Positions 1 to 5,131 of a stretch of 10,593 nucleotides of DNA are shown piece after piece. The translations under genes were made by a program, and so were the position numbers. Every line of letters begins with the position of its first letter. The first letter of the stretch is position 1. Source of the DNA: Clostridiales bacterium UBA7573 (GTDB lineage: Bacteria; Bacillota; Clostridia; Oscillospirales; CAG-272); contig DLLB01000023.1 in assembly GCA_002477905.1 (NCBI GenBank), positions 1-10,593 on the forward strand, read 5' to 3'. Below the pieces are notes generated by a model. That model searched no databases. It was not told the origin of the DNA and worked only from the letters and a program-made list of their open reading frames with translations.

Positions 1-35
1 GCGGCGATAAATTTTCCTATTTTTACTGGATTCAT
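1..35 (-). CDS. Probable HTH transcriptional regulator, N-terminus only
   Basis: Reading leftward from an ATG at 35, the sequence encodes MNPVKIGKFIA and then leaves the window. The ATG is preceded by AGAGGTGA (41-48), a good ribosome binding site 5 nt away. The opening MxxxKIGKFIA is very common at the start of Firmicutes XRE-family regulators, where a helix-turn-helix of the type RKEKGLTQEQLA follows, so I infer a DNA-binding regulator. Only 11 codons are visible, so the family rests on that short string. An extended -10 lies just upstream, and a direct repeat that could be its operator lies further upstream. Confidence 0.55.
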   Translation of the reverse strand, partial: MNPVKIGKFIA

Positions 36-54
36 TTTGCTCACCTCTAGGAAT

Positions 55-63
55 ATTATAGCA
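55..63 (-). promoter_or_regulatory. Extended -10 promoter of the leftward regulator gene
   Basis: On the minus strand the sequence reads TGCTATAAT: a perfect TATAAT (55-60) preceded by the extended -10 TGn. I see no good -35 at the right distance (the hexamer there is AAGAAT), so this is an extended-10 type promoter or an activated one. The start site would fall near 48, giving a very short leader that begins at the ribosome binding site. Confidence 0.5.
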
Positions 64-84
64 TATTTCTCGTGAAAATTCTTC

Positions 85-121
85 CCCATAAACAGCGAAT
101 TTGTTACCCACAAACAGCGAA
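85..121. repeat. 15-bp direct repeat, candidate operator
   Basis: CCCATAAACAGCGAA (85-99) and CCCACAAACAGCGAA (107-121) differ at one base and are spaced 22 bp start to start, about two helical turns. Between and overlapping them, TTTGT (100-104) and ACAAA (110-114) form an inverted repeat. The array lies just upstream of the minus-strand extended -10 of the probable regulator gene and before the rightward acetyltransferase gene. That is the usual place for binding sites of a regulator controlling itself or its neighbour. The binding role is inference. Confidence 0.55.
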
Positions 122-145
122 CCTCCTTTTTTGTTCGTTATTGAC

Positions 146-176
146 AAAAAGCACTTGCATGGCAAGTACTTTTTTC
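146..176. terminator. Terminator-like hairpin in a divergent gap
   Basis: AAAAAGCACTTGC (146-158) pairs with GCAAGTACTTTTT around an ATG loop, with one C/A mismatch, and a run of six T follows on the plus strand. The minus strand also has a T5 run after the hairpin, so it could act in both directions. It stands between two divergently transcribed genes, where no upstream transcript obviously needs ending. It could therefore be a leader attenuator or a barrier between divergent units. Confidence 0.5.
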
Positions 177-245
177 GTGGTCTGCATGTTTCTTCTTCGG
201 AATGTTTTTTCAGAATACTTAGATAAATGCGAGGTTATGATGTGA

Positions 246-764
246 TTGAAAACCGAAAGATTATGGTTAAGGGAACTCACCGATGCGGATTATGAACCGC
301 TTTTTTCAGTTCTGGCAGACTCAGACATCATGCAACACTATCCCTATACGTTTGATGAAAAACGCGTTCGCGGGTGGATTGCAAAGAATCGGGAGCGGTA
401 TCGCGTTTTCGGATTTGGGCTTTGGGCGGTCGTTCTGCAAGAAACCGGAGAAATGATCGGAGATTGCGGGATAACCATGCAGAATATTGACGGCTTCATC
501 CGGCCGGAAATCGGTTATCATATCGGGAAAAACTTTCAACGCCGCGGTTTTGCGACTGAAGCGGCAAAAAAATGCCGCGACTGGGTATTTGAAAATACGC
601 CGTTCGGGATGGTATATTCGTATATGAAAAAGCAGAACGTCCCGTCCTCTGCGGTGGCAAAGGCAATAGGGATGCATAAAATCGATGAATACACGGATGC
701 GGAAGGTGAACGGACAGAAGTCTATGCCATTTCACGGGAAGCATGGATGGGGGATAGACGATAA
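246..764 (+). CDS. GNAT family N-acetyltransferase (RimJ/RimL-like)
   Basis: This 172-residue protein opens with TERLWLREL and carries EIGYHIGKNFQRRGFATEA (residues 88-106). That is the strand and acetyl-CoA pyrophosphate loop of the GNAT fold, with the Q-x-x-G-x-A signature at 98-103, followed by NVPSSAVAKAIGM (131-143), the usual C-terminal acyl-CoA helix. The family moves an acetyl group from acetyl-CoA to an amine; the substrate here (ribosomal protein N-terminus, antibiotic or small molecule) cannot be told. The start is unusual: ATG ATG TGA TTG at 237-248 leaves TTG at 246 as the only in-frame start. The GAGG at 231-234 is 11 nt from TTG but an ideal 5 nt from the second ATG, which is followed directly by the TGA. 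Expression may be weak or depend on re-initiation. No clear promoter is seen. Confidence 0.85.
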   Translation: MKTERLWLRELTDADYEPLFSVLADSDIMQHYPYTFDEKRVRGWIAKNRERYRVFGFGLWAVVLQETGEMIGDCGITMQNIDGFIRPEIGYHIGKNFQRRGFATEAAKKCRDWVFENTPFGMVYSYMKKQNVPSSAVAKAIGMHKIDEYTDAEGERTEVYAISREAWMGDRR

Positions 765-786
765 TTTCAAGGCATCTTCAAAAGAA

Positions 787-802
787 CAAAAGCAAGCTTT
801 TG
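787..802 (+). terminator. Weak hairpin after the acetyltransferase gene
   Basis: CAAAAGC (787-793) and GCTTTTG (796-802) form a near-palindrome with only 2 nt between the arms and a short T4. It lies 23 nt after the acetyltransferase stop and is the only candidate terminator there. It is A+T-rich and weak. Confidence 0.25.
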
Positions 803-843
803 ATGGGAATGCGCGGGTACCAATGAAATAATTTATAGATATC

Positions 844-872
844 TTGACAAATTTTAGTGCTTATGCTATACT
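844..872 (+). promoter_or_regulatory. Consensus sigma-A promoter, extended -10
   Basis: TTGACA (844-849), a 17-bp spacer and TATACT (867-872), with TGC directly before the -10. This is close to the vegetative consensus. Initiation is expected near 879. No complete gene lies between it and the terminator ending at 1036, so it appears to drive a short RNA of about 155 nt. Confidence 0.75.
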
Positions 873-879
873 AAATCTG

Positions 880-966
880 TCACATAACCCAATCAACAGA
901 GAAAAAGGATTACTTTCTAATGCGGAATATCAATCGCGTCGCGAAGAAATTCTGAAAAAGCCTTGA
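880..966 (+). pseudogene. Possible SHOCT-like C-terminal remnant
   Basis: The frame ending at the TGA 964-966 reads EKGLLSNAEYQSRREEILKK before a final Pro. This resembles the short SHOCT domain found at protein C-termini (pattern: leucine pair, acidic-rich E-E/Y-F/Y, then K/R-x-x-I-L). The frame has no ATG, GTG or TTG and stands directly behind a promoter, so it cannot be a normal gene as it is. It could be the tail of a deleted gene or a chance resemblance. In another frame, ATG at 920 gives an 11-codon ORF (MRNINRVAKKF) behind AAAGGA (904-909), which might instead be a leader peptide. Confidence 0.3.
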
Positions 967-989
967 GTCCTATTTTTAAGATTCCTATT

Positions 990-1036
990 TTGAAAGCACA
1001 TGCAAAGCCGATTTGTGCAATGCGTGTGCTTTTTTG
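990..1036 (+). terminator. Rho-independent terminator of a short transcript
   Basis: AAAGCACATGC and GCGTGTGCTTT pair over 11 bp with one G-U, enclosing a loop of about 20 nt, and a T6 run follows. It would end the transcript started by the promoter at 844-872 and separate it from the next promoter at 1056. Confidence 0.6.
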
Positions 1037-1055
1037 CCCTTTTCCGCACTTTTGC

Positions 1056-1084
1056 TTGACAATTTTCAGATGGTGTAGTATGAT
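1056..1084 (+). promoter_or_regulatory. Promoter of the DUF6323-DUF6179 operon
   Basis: TTGACA (1056-1061), a 17-bp spacer and TATGAT (1079-1084). The start site would be near 1091, giving a leader of about 145 nt before the ATG at 1235. In the leader, CAGATG (1090-1095) can pair with CATCTG (1127-1132), then comes a purine-rich tract (about 1158-1230) with AAGAATAAA repeated and AATCTG duplicated. A 29-codon ORF from ATG 1093 (MLIHLKNDGSP...) lies in the leader, but its start would be almost at the 5' end of the RNA. Confidence 0.7.
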
Positions 1085-1234
1085 AAGGGCAGATGTTGAT
1101 ACACCTGAAAAATGACGGAAGTCCTGCATCTGGAATGATATTTTTTTACATTCAACATTTGAAAAGAATAAAAAAAGAATAAAAAGAATAGATAAACAGA
1201 ATCTGAATCTGAAAAAGTGAAAAGAGGGGATCCC

Positions 1235-1696
1235 ATGCACGCCGAAAATGCGCTGGCTTTTTTGACAAACAGTGCGCTTTGCGCACAAAAACGCGCGGAA
1301 GCCATTTTTGATTGTAACGAAACTACCGCGCAAGCCGCTTTGGTCTTAACGCCGCAGGCGGCACAGGCGCTTGTCAGAACACAAGCAGAAACGCTGAAAG
1401 CGACCGGACGCGTGGAATTCGGCACAGAAACGGTGAAGCATCTGATCCTTGCTTTTTATGATTCTCCGTATCTTACGCAGAGTACCTATGAAGAAACGTT
1501 GCATGCCTTGATTGAGTTATTTTATACGTTCAAAAATGAAACGGAGGATCGTTTGGGAGATCAGGATCTGATGCATTTGATGAGAAGCGCATGGGACGGG
1601 GTTTGCGGCGGTTCGGTTGAAATGCTGGGCGGGGAGGTTCTGCCGCTTTTGGCGCGCAAAATTCGTATGGGAGAACTTCCGGAGGAACTCCGATGA
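1235..1696 (+). CDS. DUF6323 family protein, function unknown
   Basis: This 153-residue, probably cytosolic protein starts at ATG 1235, placed 4 nt after AGAGGGGA. An in-frame GTG at 1217 lies upstream of that ribosome binding site, so I rejected it. There is no signal peptide or membrane segment. The conserved-looking block is GRVEFGTETVKHLILAF through DSPYLTQSTYEETLHALIELFYTFKNE (residues 58-102), followed by a Gly-rich GVCGGSVEMLGG (122-133). I recognise this pattern from the Firmicutes family DUF6323, which occurs next to DUF6179 genes; that assignment is from memory of the family. Its stop overlaps the next start (ATGA at 1693-1696), so the two proteins are made together and probably act together. 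No catalytic motif is visible. Confidence 0.75.
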   Translation: MHAENALAFLTNSALCAQKRAEAIFDCNETTAQAALVLTPQAAQALVRTQAETLKATGRVEFGTETVKHLILAFYDSPYLTQSTYEETLHALIELFYTFKNETEDRLGDQDLMHLMRSAWDGVCGGSVEMLGGEVLPLLARKIRMGELPEELR

Positions 1697-3039
1697 CAGA
1701 ACTGACGCAATACCCAAAGATCGATCCCGCTACCTTACGACCGGACGATTATTTTGCGTCTTTGCTTGCGGCGGCGCAAGCAAGGGAATTGGTGACGGAA
1801 CAGACGGTGATTCGTTTACAAGGGGAAGCCCTCTCGCTTCTTGCCGCACAGACAAACCGCCTCACCCGCGGGGGCAGTACTTCGGTTCGCACGGAAACCG
1901 CGCAGGCGCTTGCCGCGTCGGTATTTTATACGGTAGGGCTTGCCTTAAAAGCTTATCCGACGCCGGATGACGCACTTTGTGCGCTGACGATGACGCCGCT
2001 TGCCCAAATCTGGCAGGCGGGACAGGTGGAGATTGCGCGGAAGCGCAGAATGGTGGAATTTCTGTATACCCGACTGAAAAACCGTCTGTTTGCGACGCCC
2101 AATGTGTTTTACCGCGCGACATTGCATGATGGAATCGCCGGATTCTTGAAATGTTATCGTCCGGCGTTGTTTGCGCAGGAGATTTCGATTACCTTGGATT
2201 ATCCGCTTTGTCTGCCGACGGAGCACTTGTGCGGAATTGAGCGGGTGGAACAGTATTTGCGGTATGCGGATGCGGAGAATCGGTTCTGTCTTTGCTTCCC
2301 GGCGGAAAAGACGCATGTGTTGCTGCAAACGGTTTGCCCCGGATATGAGCAGATTCCGCTCAATCTGTATGAAACGGTTGCGACTGCGGCATTGTGCGCC
2401 GTCTTAAATGGCAATCCCGCACGGTCGTTTGCCTGTTCCCGTACAAAGACCGAAGCACTTCTTCAAAATCGGTCGGTGGAGCAGATTGCCACCCTACTGG
2501 AGGATGCGCTTTTTGCGTTGGCAGAGCAGATTTCCTGTCCGGAAAGCGTGTGTGCCTATGTGCGGCAAACGCTTCCCACCCTTGCCGCCCATTTGTCCCG
2601 TGCGCAAAGACTCGGACATTTGGAAACGGTGTTGCCCTTTGCGCATACGTCTGTGCCTGTTTTGGATGTGACAGTCGCCATCGGACCACCTATGCCGGAC
2701 TTTTGCTATCGTGCGGTCTTGCAAAGACTGACTGCATGTACGGATGCCGCAGAAAAACTCCGGATCTGTAAAGAGTCGGTGCAGGGATTCGGGGATCTTG
2801 CGGAACTGCTTGCCGAACTTTGCGAAACCGATGCGGATTTTTCGGCATTTCTCGCACTTCTGCCGGAGGAAACCCTTGCGGCGCTGATGGCGGCTGACGT
2901 GCAAGAATCCTCTGTGGCAGATGTGGTACAACCGTGCTTGCGCCGTGCGGTGCAAGTCTATGTACAGACGTTACCGGCAGAAAAACAGGAACAAATTGCA
3001 CTTACGGCAAAGCGGGTGCGTTTTGAGCCGTTTTTATAA
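1693..3039 (+). CDS. DUF6179 family protein, function unknown
   Basis: This 448-residue protein is rich in Ala and Leu, almost certainly mostly helical, with no signal peptide or clear membrane helix. The start overlaps the upstream stop as ATGA, with GGAGG at 1681-1685 inside the upstream gene, which points to translational coupling. Recognisable family blocks are DDYFASLLAAA near residues 17-27, TQALAASVFYTVGLALKAYPTPDDAL near 71-98, NVFYRATLHDGIAGFLKCY near 136-154 and EISITLDYPL near 161-170. These match what I know of DUF6179 proteins from Clostridia, which are found beside DUF6323. Ten or more cysteines are scattered, with no metal-site spacing I can recognise. The function is unknown. 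No terminator follows; a new promoter overlaps its end. Confidence 0.75.
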   Translation: MTELTQYPKIDPATLRPDDYFASLLAAAQARELVTEQTVIRLQGEALSLLAAQTNRLTRGGSTSVRTETAQALAASVFYTVGLALKAYPTPDDALCALTMTPLAQIWQAGQVEIARKRRMVEFLYTRLKNRLFATPNVFYRATLHDGIAGFLKCYRPALFAQEISITLDYPLCLPTEHLCGIERVEQYLRYADAENRFCLCFPAEKTHVLLQTVCPGYEQIPLNLYETVATAALCAVLNGNPARSFACSRTKTEALLQNRSVEQIATLLEDALFALAEQISCPESVCAYVRQTLPTLAAHLSRAQRLGHLETVLPFAHTSVPVLDVTVAIGPPMPDFCYRAVLQRLTACTDAAEKLRICKESVQGFGDLAELLAELCETDADFSAFLALLPEETLAALMAADVQESSVADVVQPCLRRAVQVYVQTLPAEKQEQIALTAKRVRFEPFL

Positions 3040-3050
3040 TACTTTATAAT
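3023..3050 (+). promoter_or_regulatory. Probable promoter of the lipoprotein gene
   Basis: TTGAGC (3023-3028), a 16-bp spacer and a perfect TATAAT (3045-3050). The -35 lies inside the last codons of the preceding gene. A second TATAAT-like string at 3035-3040 overlaps its stop codon. The lipoprotein may also be reached by read-through, because no terminator intervenes. Confidence 0.5.
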
Positions 3051-3088
3051 GTACAATGCAAAAAGAAGCAAAAAGAAAGGTGTTTGCC

Positions 3089-3541
3089 ATGAAGAAAATG
3101 ATTCTGATCGTTTTGTTGTTCGGGGTGTTGCTCTTAACTGCCTGCGCGTCGCATATTGCAGATACCAACGGAGAAGAAGATTACTCCCTGTGCGCGCTGA
3201 AACCGGAGGAGCTGACCGCGACGTCTCCGAAATATTTGAAAAGCTTTTCCGCACAAAAGCAGACGAATGGAACCTATTCCATGAAAGTCGGAAAAATGTC
3301 CGGCGTGGAGAAATTGTTTTCCTTCTCTGTCAGTGCAGACGACCCCAAAACCTTTGTGGTCACCACGCATCGCACGGCAGGTAATCTGTACCTGTATGTC
3401 TATCAGAATGGGCAGATCTTGCAGGAGATTCCGATCGGGGAATCCCAGCAGATTACAATCAGCGGAGAAAGCGGAACTTGTGAGATCCGCGTTGCCGCAG
3501 AAAGCGCGGCATTTTCCGTGGAGATCACAGCCGCATCGTAA
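3089..3541 (+). CDS. Small secreted lipoprotein, function unknown
   Basis: The protein has 150 residues. MKK, then a hydrophobic core ILIVLLFGVLLL and the lipobox L16-T17-A18-C19, predict a type II signal peptide with lipid attachment at Cys19 and anchoring to the outer face of the cell membrane. I chose ATG 3089, 5 nt after AAAGGTG; the in-frame ATG at 3056 would put eleven basic residues before the signal and has no ribosome binding site. The mature part (131 residues after Cys19) alternates polar and beta-type segments (NLYLYVYQNGQILQEIPIG and QITISGESGTCEIRVAAE), suggesting a small beta-sandwich like secreted pre-peptidase or carbohydrate-associated domains. That fold is only inferred. 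No specific family is recognised. It lies between the DUF6179 gene and a membrane-linked XRE regulator. Confidence 0.8.
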   Translation: MKKMILIVLLFGVLLLTACASHIADTNGEEDYSLCALKPEELTATSPKYLKSFSAQKQTNGTYSMKVGKMSGVEKLFSFSVSADDPKTFVVTTHRTAGNLYLYVYQNGQILQEIPIGESQQITISGESGTCEIRVAAESAAFSVEITAAS

Positions 3542-3560
3542 CAGGATCCTGACGGAACAA

Positions 3561-3589
3561 CAGGCAGATGAAAAAGGAATCCCTGCCTG
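3561..3589 (+). other. Stem-loop after the lipoprotein gene
   Basis: CAGGCAG (3561-3567) and CTGCCTG (3583-3589) form a perfect 7-bp stem with a 15-nt loop. No T-run follows, so it is not a standard terminator. About 20 nt further on, GAAAAAT-TGTG-ATTTTTC is another small A+T hairpin. Together they may weakly end or stabilise the lipoprotein mRNA. Confidence 0.35.
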
Positions 3590-3668
3590 CGATTGGAGGA
3601 AAACATTGAAAAATTGTGATTTTTCCGAAGATGCAACTGCCGGTTGACAAATTGCATGCACAACTTGC

Positions 3669-3697
3669 TTGTAAAACGACGGCAAAAATGCTATGCT
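3669..3697 (+). promoter_or_regulatory. Promoter of the XRE regulator, extended -10
   Basis: TTGTAA (3669-3674), a 17-bp spacer and TATGCT (3692-3697), with TGC immediately before the -10. The perfect palindrome TGCATGCA lies at 3653-3660, and GCATGC recurs at 3720-3725 between the ribosome binding site and the start codon. These may be autoregulatory operator sites, which is inference. A separate TTGACA at 3644-3649 has no convincing -10 partner. Confidence 0.5.
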
Positions 3698-3728
3698 GAT
3701 GGCATAAAAATCATAGGAGGCATGCAAA

Positions 3729-4706
3729 ATGAGTCTGGCAGAGAAAATTATGTCATTTCGGAAAAAGGCGGGGCTGTCGCAAGAACAGCTTGCCGAACAA
3801 TTATCCGTGTCAAGACAAGCCGTGTCAAAATGGGAAAGCGCGCAATCGGTTCCTGATTTGGAGAAGATCGTGCAGATGAGCCGTTTGTTCGGCGTCACGA
3901 CCGATTACTTATTGAAGGAGGAATGGGAGGAAGAACCGCAAGCAGAGCAGTCGCAGGCGCCATCCTGCCGTCGTGTGGGAATGACAGAAGCGAACGAATA
4001 CCTCTCTTTACGGAAAAAATTCGCGCCACGAAATGCATTCGCTACCGGATTGTGTATTCTGTCGCCGATTTGTTTGATCTTGCTTGGCGCATGGGCGGAC
4101 AGCGGCAGAATGTCGGAAAATCTTGCCGCCGCAATCGGTTTATGTACGTTGTTTGCACTGGTTGCCGTGGCTGTGGTGCTATGGATTCGCGGTGGGTTTG
4201 CTTCTAAACCGTTTGATTTTTTGGAAGCGGAACCTTTCTCGCTGGACCATGGTGTGGAAGCCATGGTGCAGGCGCAAAAGAAGCAATTGCAATCCCGTTA
4301 TCAGCGTCTGAATGTGATCGGGACCGTGCTGTGCGTACTTGCCGTCATTCCGTTGTTTATTGCTGTCGGCTTGGACGCTTCCGATTGGATCTACGCAGTT
4401 GCAGTGAGCTTGTTGCTTGCAATCATCGCCGTGGGATGCTGGCTGTTTGTCTATGCCGGAACCTATTATGGCGCTGTACAACAACTCTTGGAGGAGGGCG
4501 GTTATACCCGCGCGCAGAAAGCGCATAAACGGATTTTCAGTACTTTCAGCACGGTGTACTGGTTGCTGATCACCGCAGGGTTTCTTTTGTGTATCACCCT
4601 TCCGATCGGAAGACGGCAGGACATTTGGATCTTGTTTGCGGTCGGCGGCATTCTGTATGCCGCGATTTTAGCGGTTTTGCATTTGATCCTGGATAAAAAG
4701 TCTTGA
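3729..4706 (+). CDS. XRE-family regulator with six-helix membrane domain
   Basis: Residues 1-63 form a standard XRE/Cro-type helix-turn-helix (LSQEQLAEQLSVSRQAVSKWE, with recognition helix SRQAVSKWE, then VPDLEKIVQMSRLFGVTTDYLL). An acidic and polar linker (64-100) leads into about six hydrophobic segments near 104-123, 132-153, 194-214, 221-243, 274-294 and 298-320. The protein is thus a DNA-binding domain tied to the membrane, a layout common in Firmicutes, where the membrane part is thought to sense the envelope or a signal. The start is ATG 3729, 8 nt after AGGAGG (3715-3720). The length of 325 residues is complete, with no break. The target is unknown; autoregulation is likely, and the upstream lipoprotein is a plausible partner. 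A strong terminator follows. Confidence 0.88.
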   Translation: MSLAEKIMSFRKKAGLSQEQLAEQLSVSRQAVSKWESAQSVPDLEKIVQMSRLFGVTTDYLLKEEWEEEPQAEQSQAPSCRRVGMTEANEYLSLRKKFAPRNAFATGLCILSPICLILLGAWADSGRMSENLAAAIGLCTLFALVAVAVVLWIRGGFASKPFDFLEAEPFSLDHGVEAMVQAQKKQLQSRYQRLNVIGTVLCVLAVIPLFIAVGLDASDWIYAVAVSLLLAIIAVGCWLFVYAGTYYGAVQQLLEEGGYTRAQKAHKRIFSTFSTVYWLLITAGFLLCITLPIGRRQDIWILFAVGGILYAAILAVLHLILDKKS

Positions 4707-4731
4707 TTTTCGCAACTCCGGAGAAAAAAGG

Positions 4732-4760
4732 TTGACCTTTTTACACTTTTATGCTATACT
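4732..4760 (+). promoter_or_regulatory. Consensus promoter abutting a terminator
   Basis: TTGACC (4732-4737), a 17-bp spacer and TATACT (4755-4760), with TGC before the -10. The expected start near 4767 lies inside the left arm of the terminator at 4762-4803, so the product would be an RNA of only about 35-40 nt. No rightward gene follows: the next gene is on the minus strand. Confidence 0.55.
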
Positions 4761-4761
4761 G

Positions 4762-4803
4762 AAAGCATGGCGCAATGCCAAAGGCACTGCGCCATGCTTT
4801 TTT
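4762..4803 (+). terminator. Strong terminator of the XRE regulator gene
   Basis: AAAGCATGGCGCA (4762-4774) pairs perfectly over 13 bp with TGCGCCATGCTTT (4788-4800). The inner GCC-AAA-GGC extends the stem almost to the tip, and a T6 run follows at 4798-4803. It lies between two convergent genes. On the minus strand the T-run is only three long, so the main direction is rightward. Confidence 0.85.
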
Positions 4804-4816
4804 GGTTCGGACGGAT

Positions 4817-5044
4817 TTACCGGTTACTCTGTTGCTCCGCGTCGGATGCGCTCACCCGTTCACGGAATAACAGCGAGATACACCAAAGGGCGGCAATGCC
4901 GACCAATGTGTAGACGATTCTGCTTACGACGGAAGTCTGTCCGCCGCAGATCCATGCGACAATATCAAACTTGAACAGTCCGATGCTGCCCCAGTTCAAT
5001 CCGCCGATGATAGCGAGAATCAACGCTACGCGATCCATAATCAT
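4817..5044 (-). CDS. DUF378 family small membrane protein (YuzA-like)
   Basis: The protein has 75 residues. The segment DRVALILAIIGGLNWGSIGLFKFDIVAWICGG (residues 4-35) carries the family hallmark: a hydrophobic helix with GGLNWG and then GLF-x-F-D-x-V. A second helix follows, SRIVYTLVGIAALWCISLLF (41-60), and then a charged tail. This is a two-helix integral membrane protein of unknown function that is widespread in Firmicutes. The start ATG at 5044 is 8 nt from AGGAG (5053-5057); a second ATG at 5038 is less well placed. It shares its upstream gap with the rightward trmB gene. No convincing -10 and -35 pair was found for either gene. Confidence 0.88.
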   Translation of the reverse strand: MIMDRVALILAIIGGLNWGSIGLFKFDIVAWICGGQTSVVSRIVYTLVGIAALWCISLLFRERVSASDAEQQSNR

Positions 5045-5131
5045 ACAAACAACTCCTTTTCATGTGGTTGTGAGCGTAGTATGTGCAGAATCCGGATGCT
5101 TATACACAAGGAAAAGGAAGGAAAAATTTTT

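Larger units (their letters stand above)
765..1234. other. 470-bp gene-poor region
   Basis: There is no complete gene on either strand. The region contains a weak hairpin (787-802), a consensus promoter (844-872), a possible SHOCT-like remnant (880-966), a terminator (990-1036), a second promoter (1056-1084) and the purine-rich leader of the DUF6323 gene. The longer minus-strand frames here lack ribosome binding sites and plausible composition. Confidence 0.6.

Noticed and set aside
409..414. Beta-clamp motif QKKQF near the DinB C-terminus (residues 409-413)
   Set aside because: Numbers are protein residues. QITFF at 355-359 matches the clamp motif and its usual context better.
1217..1234. 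GTG start for the DUF6323 gene
   Set aside because: The ribosome binding site AGAGGGGA lies inside this extension, so ATG 1235 is the start.
3644..3649. TTGACA as -35 of the XRE gene
   Set aside because: There is no acceptable -10 at 16-18 bp; TTGTAA with extended TATGCT fits better.
3134..3898. 254-codon minus-strand frame
   Set aside because: It covers the lipoprotein gene, its gap and the start of the XRE gene, with Cys-rich shadow composition and no ribosome binding site.
5081..5131. Upstream ATG for trmB
   Set aside because: It would add 17 residues unlike the family and lies before the AAGGAAGG ribosome binding site; ATG 5132 gives the normal TrmB start.
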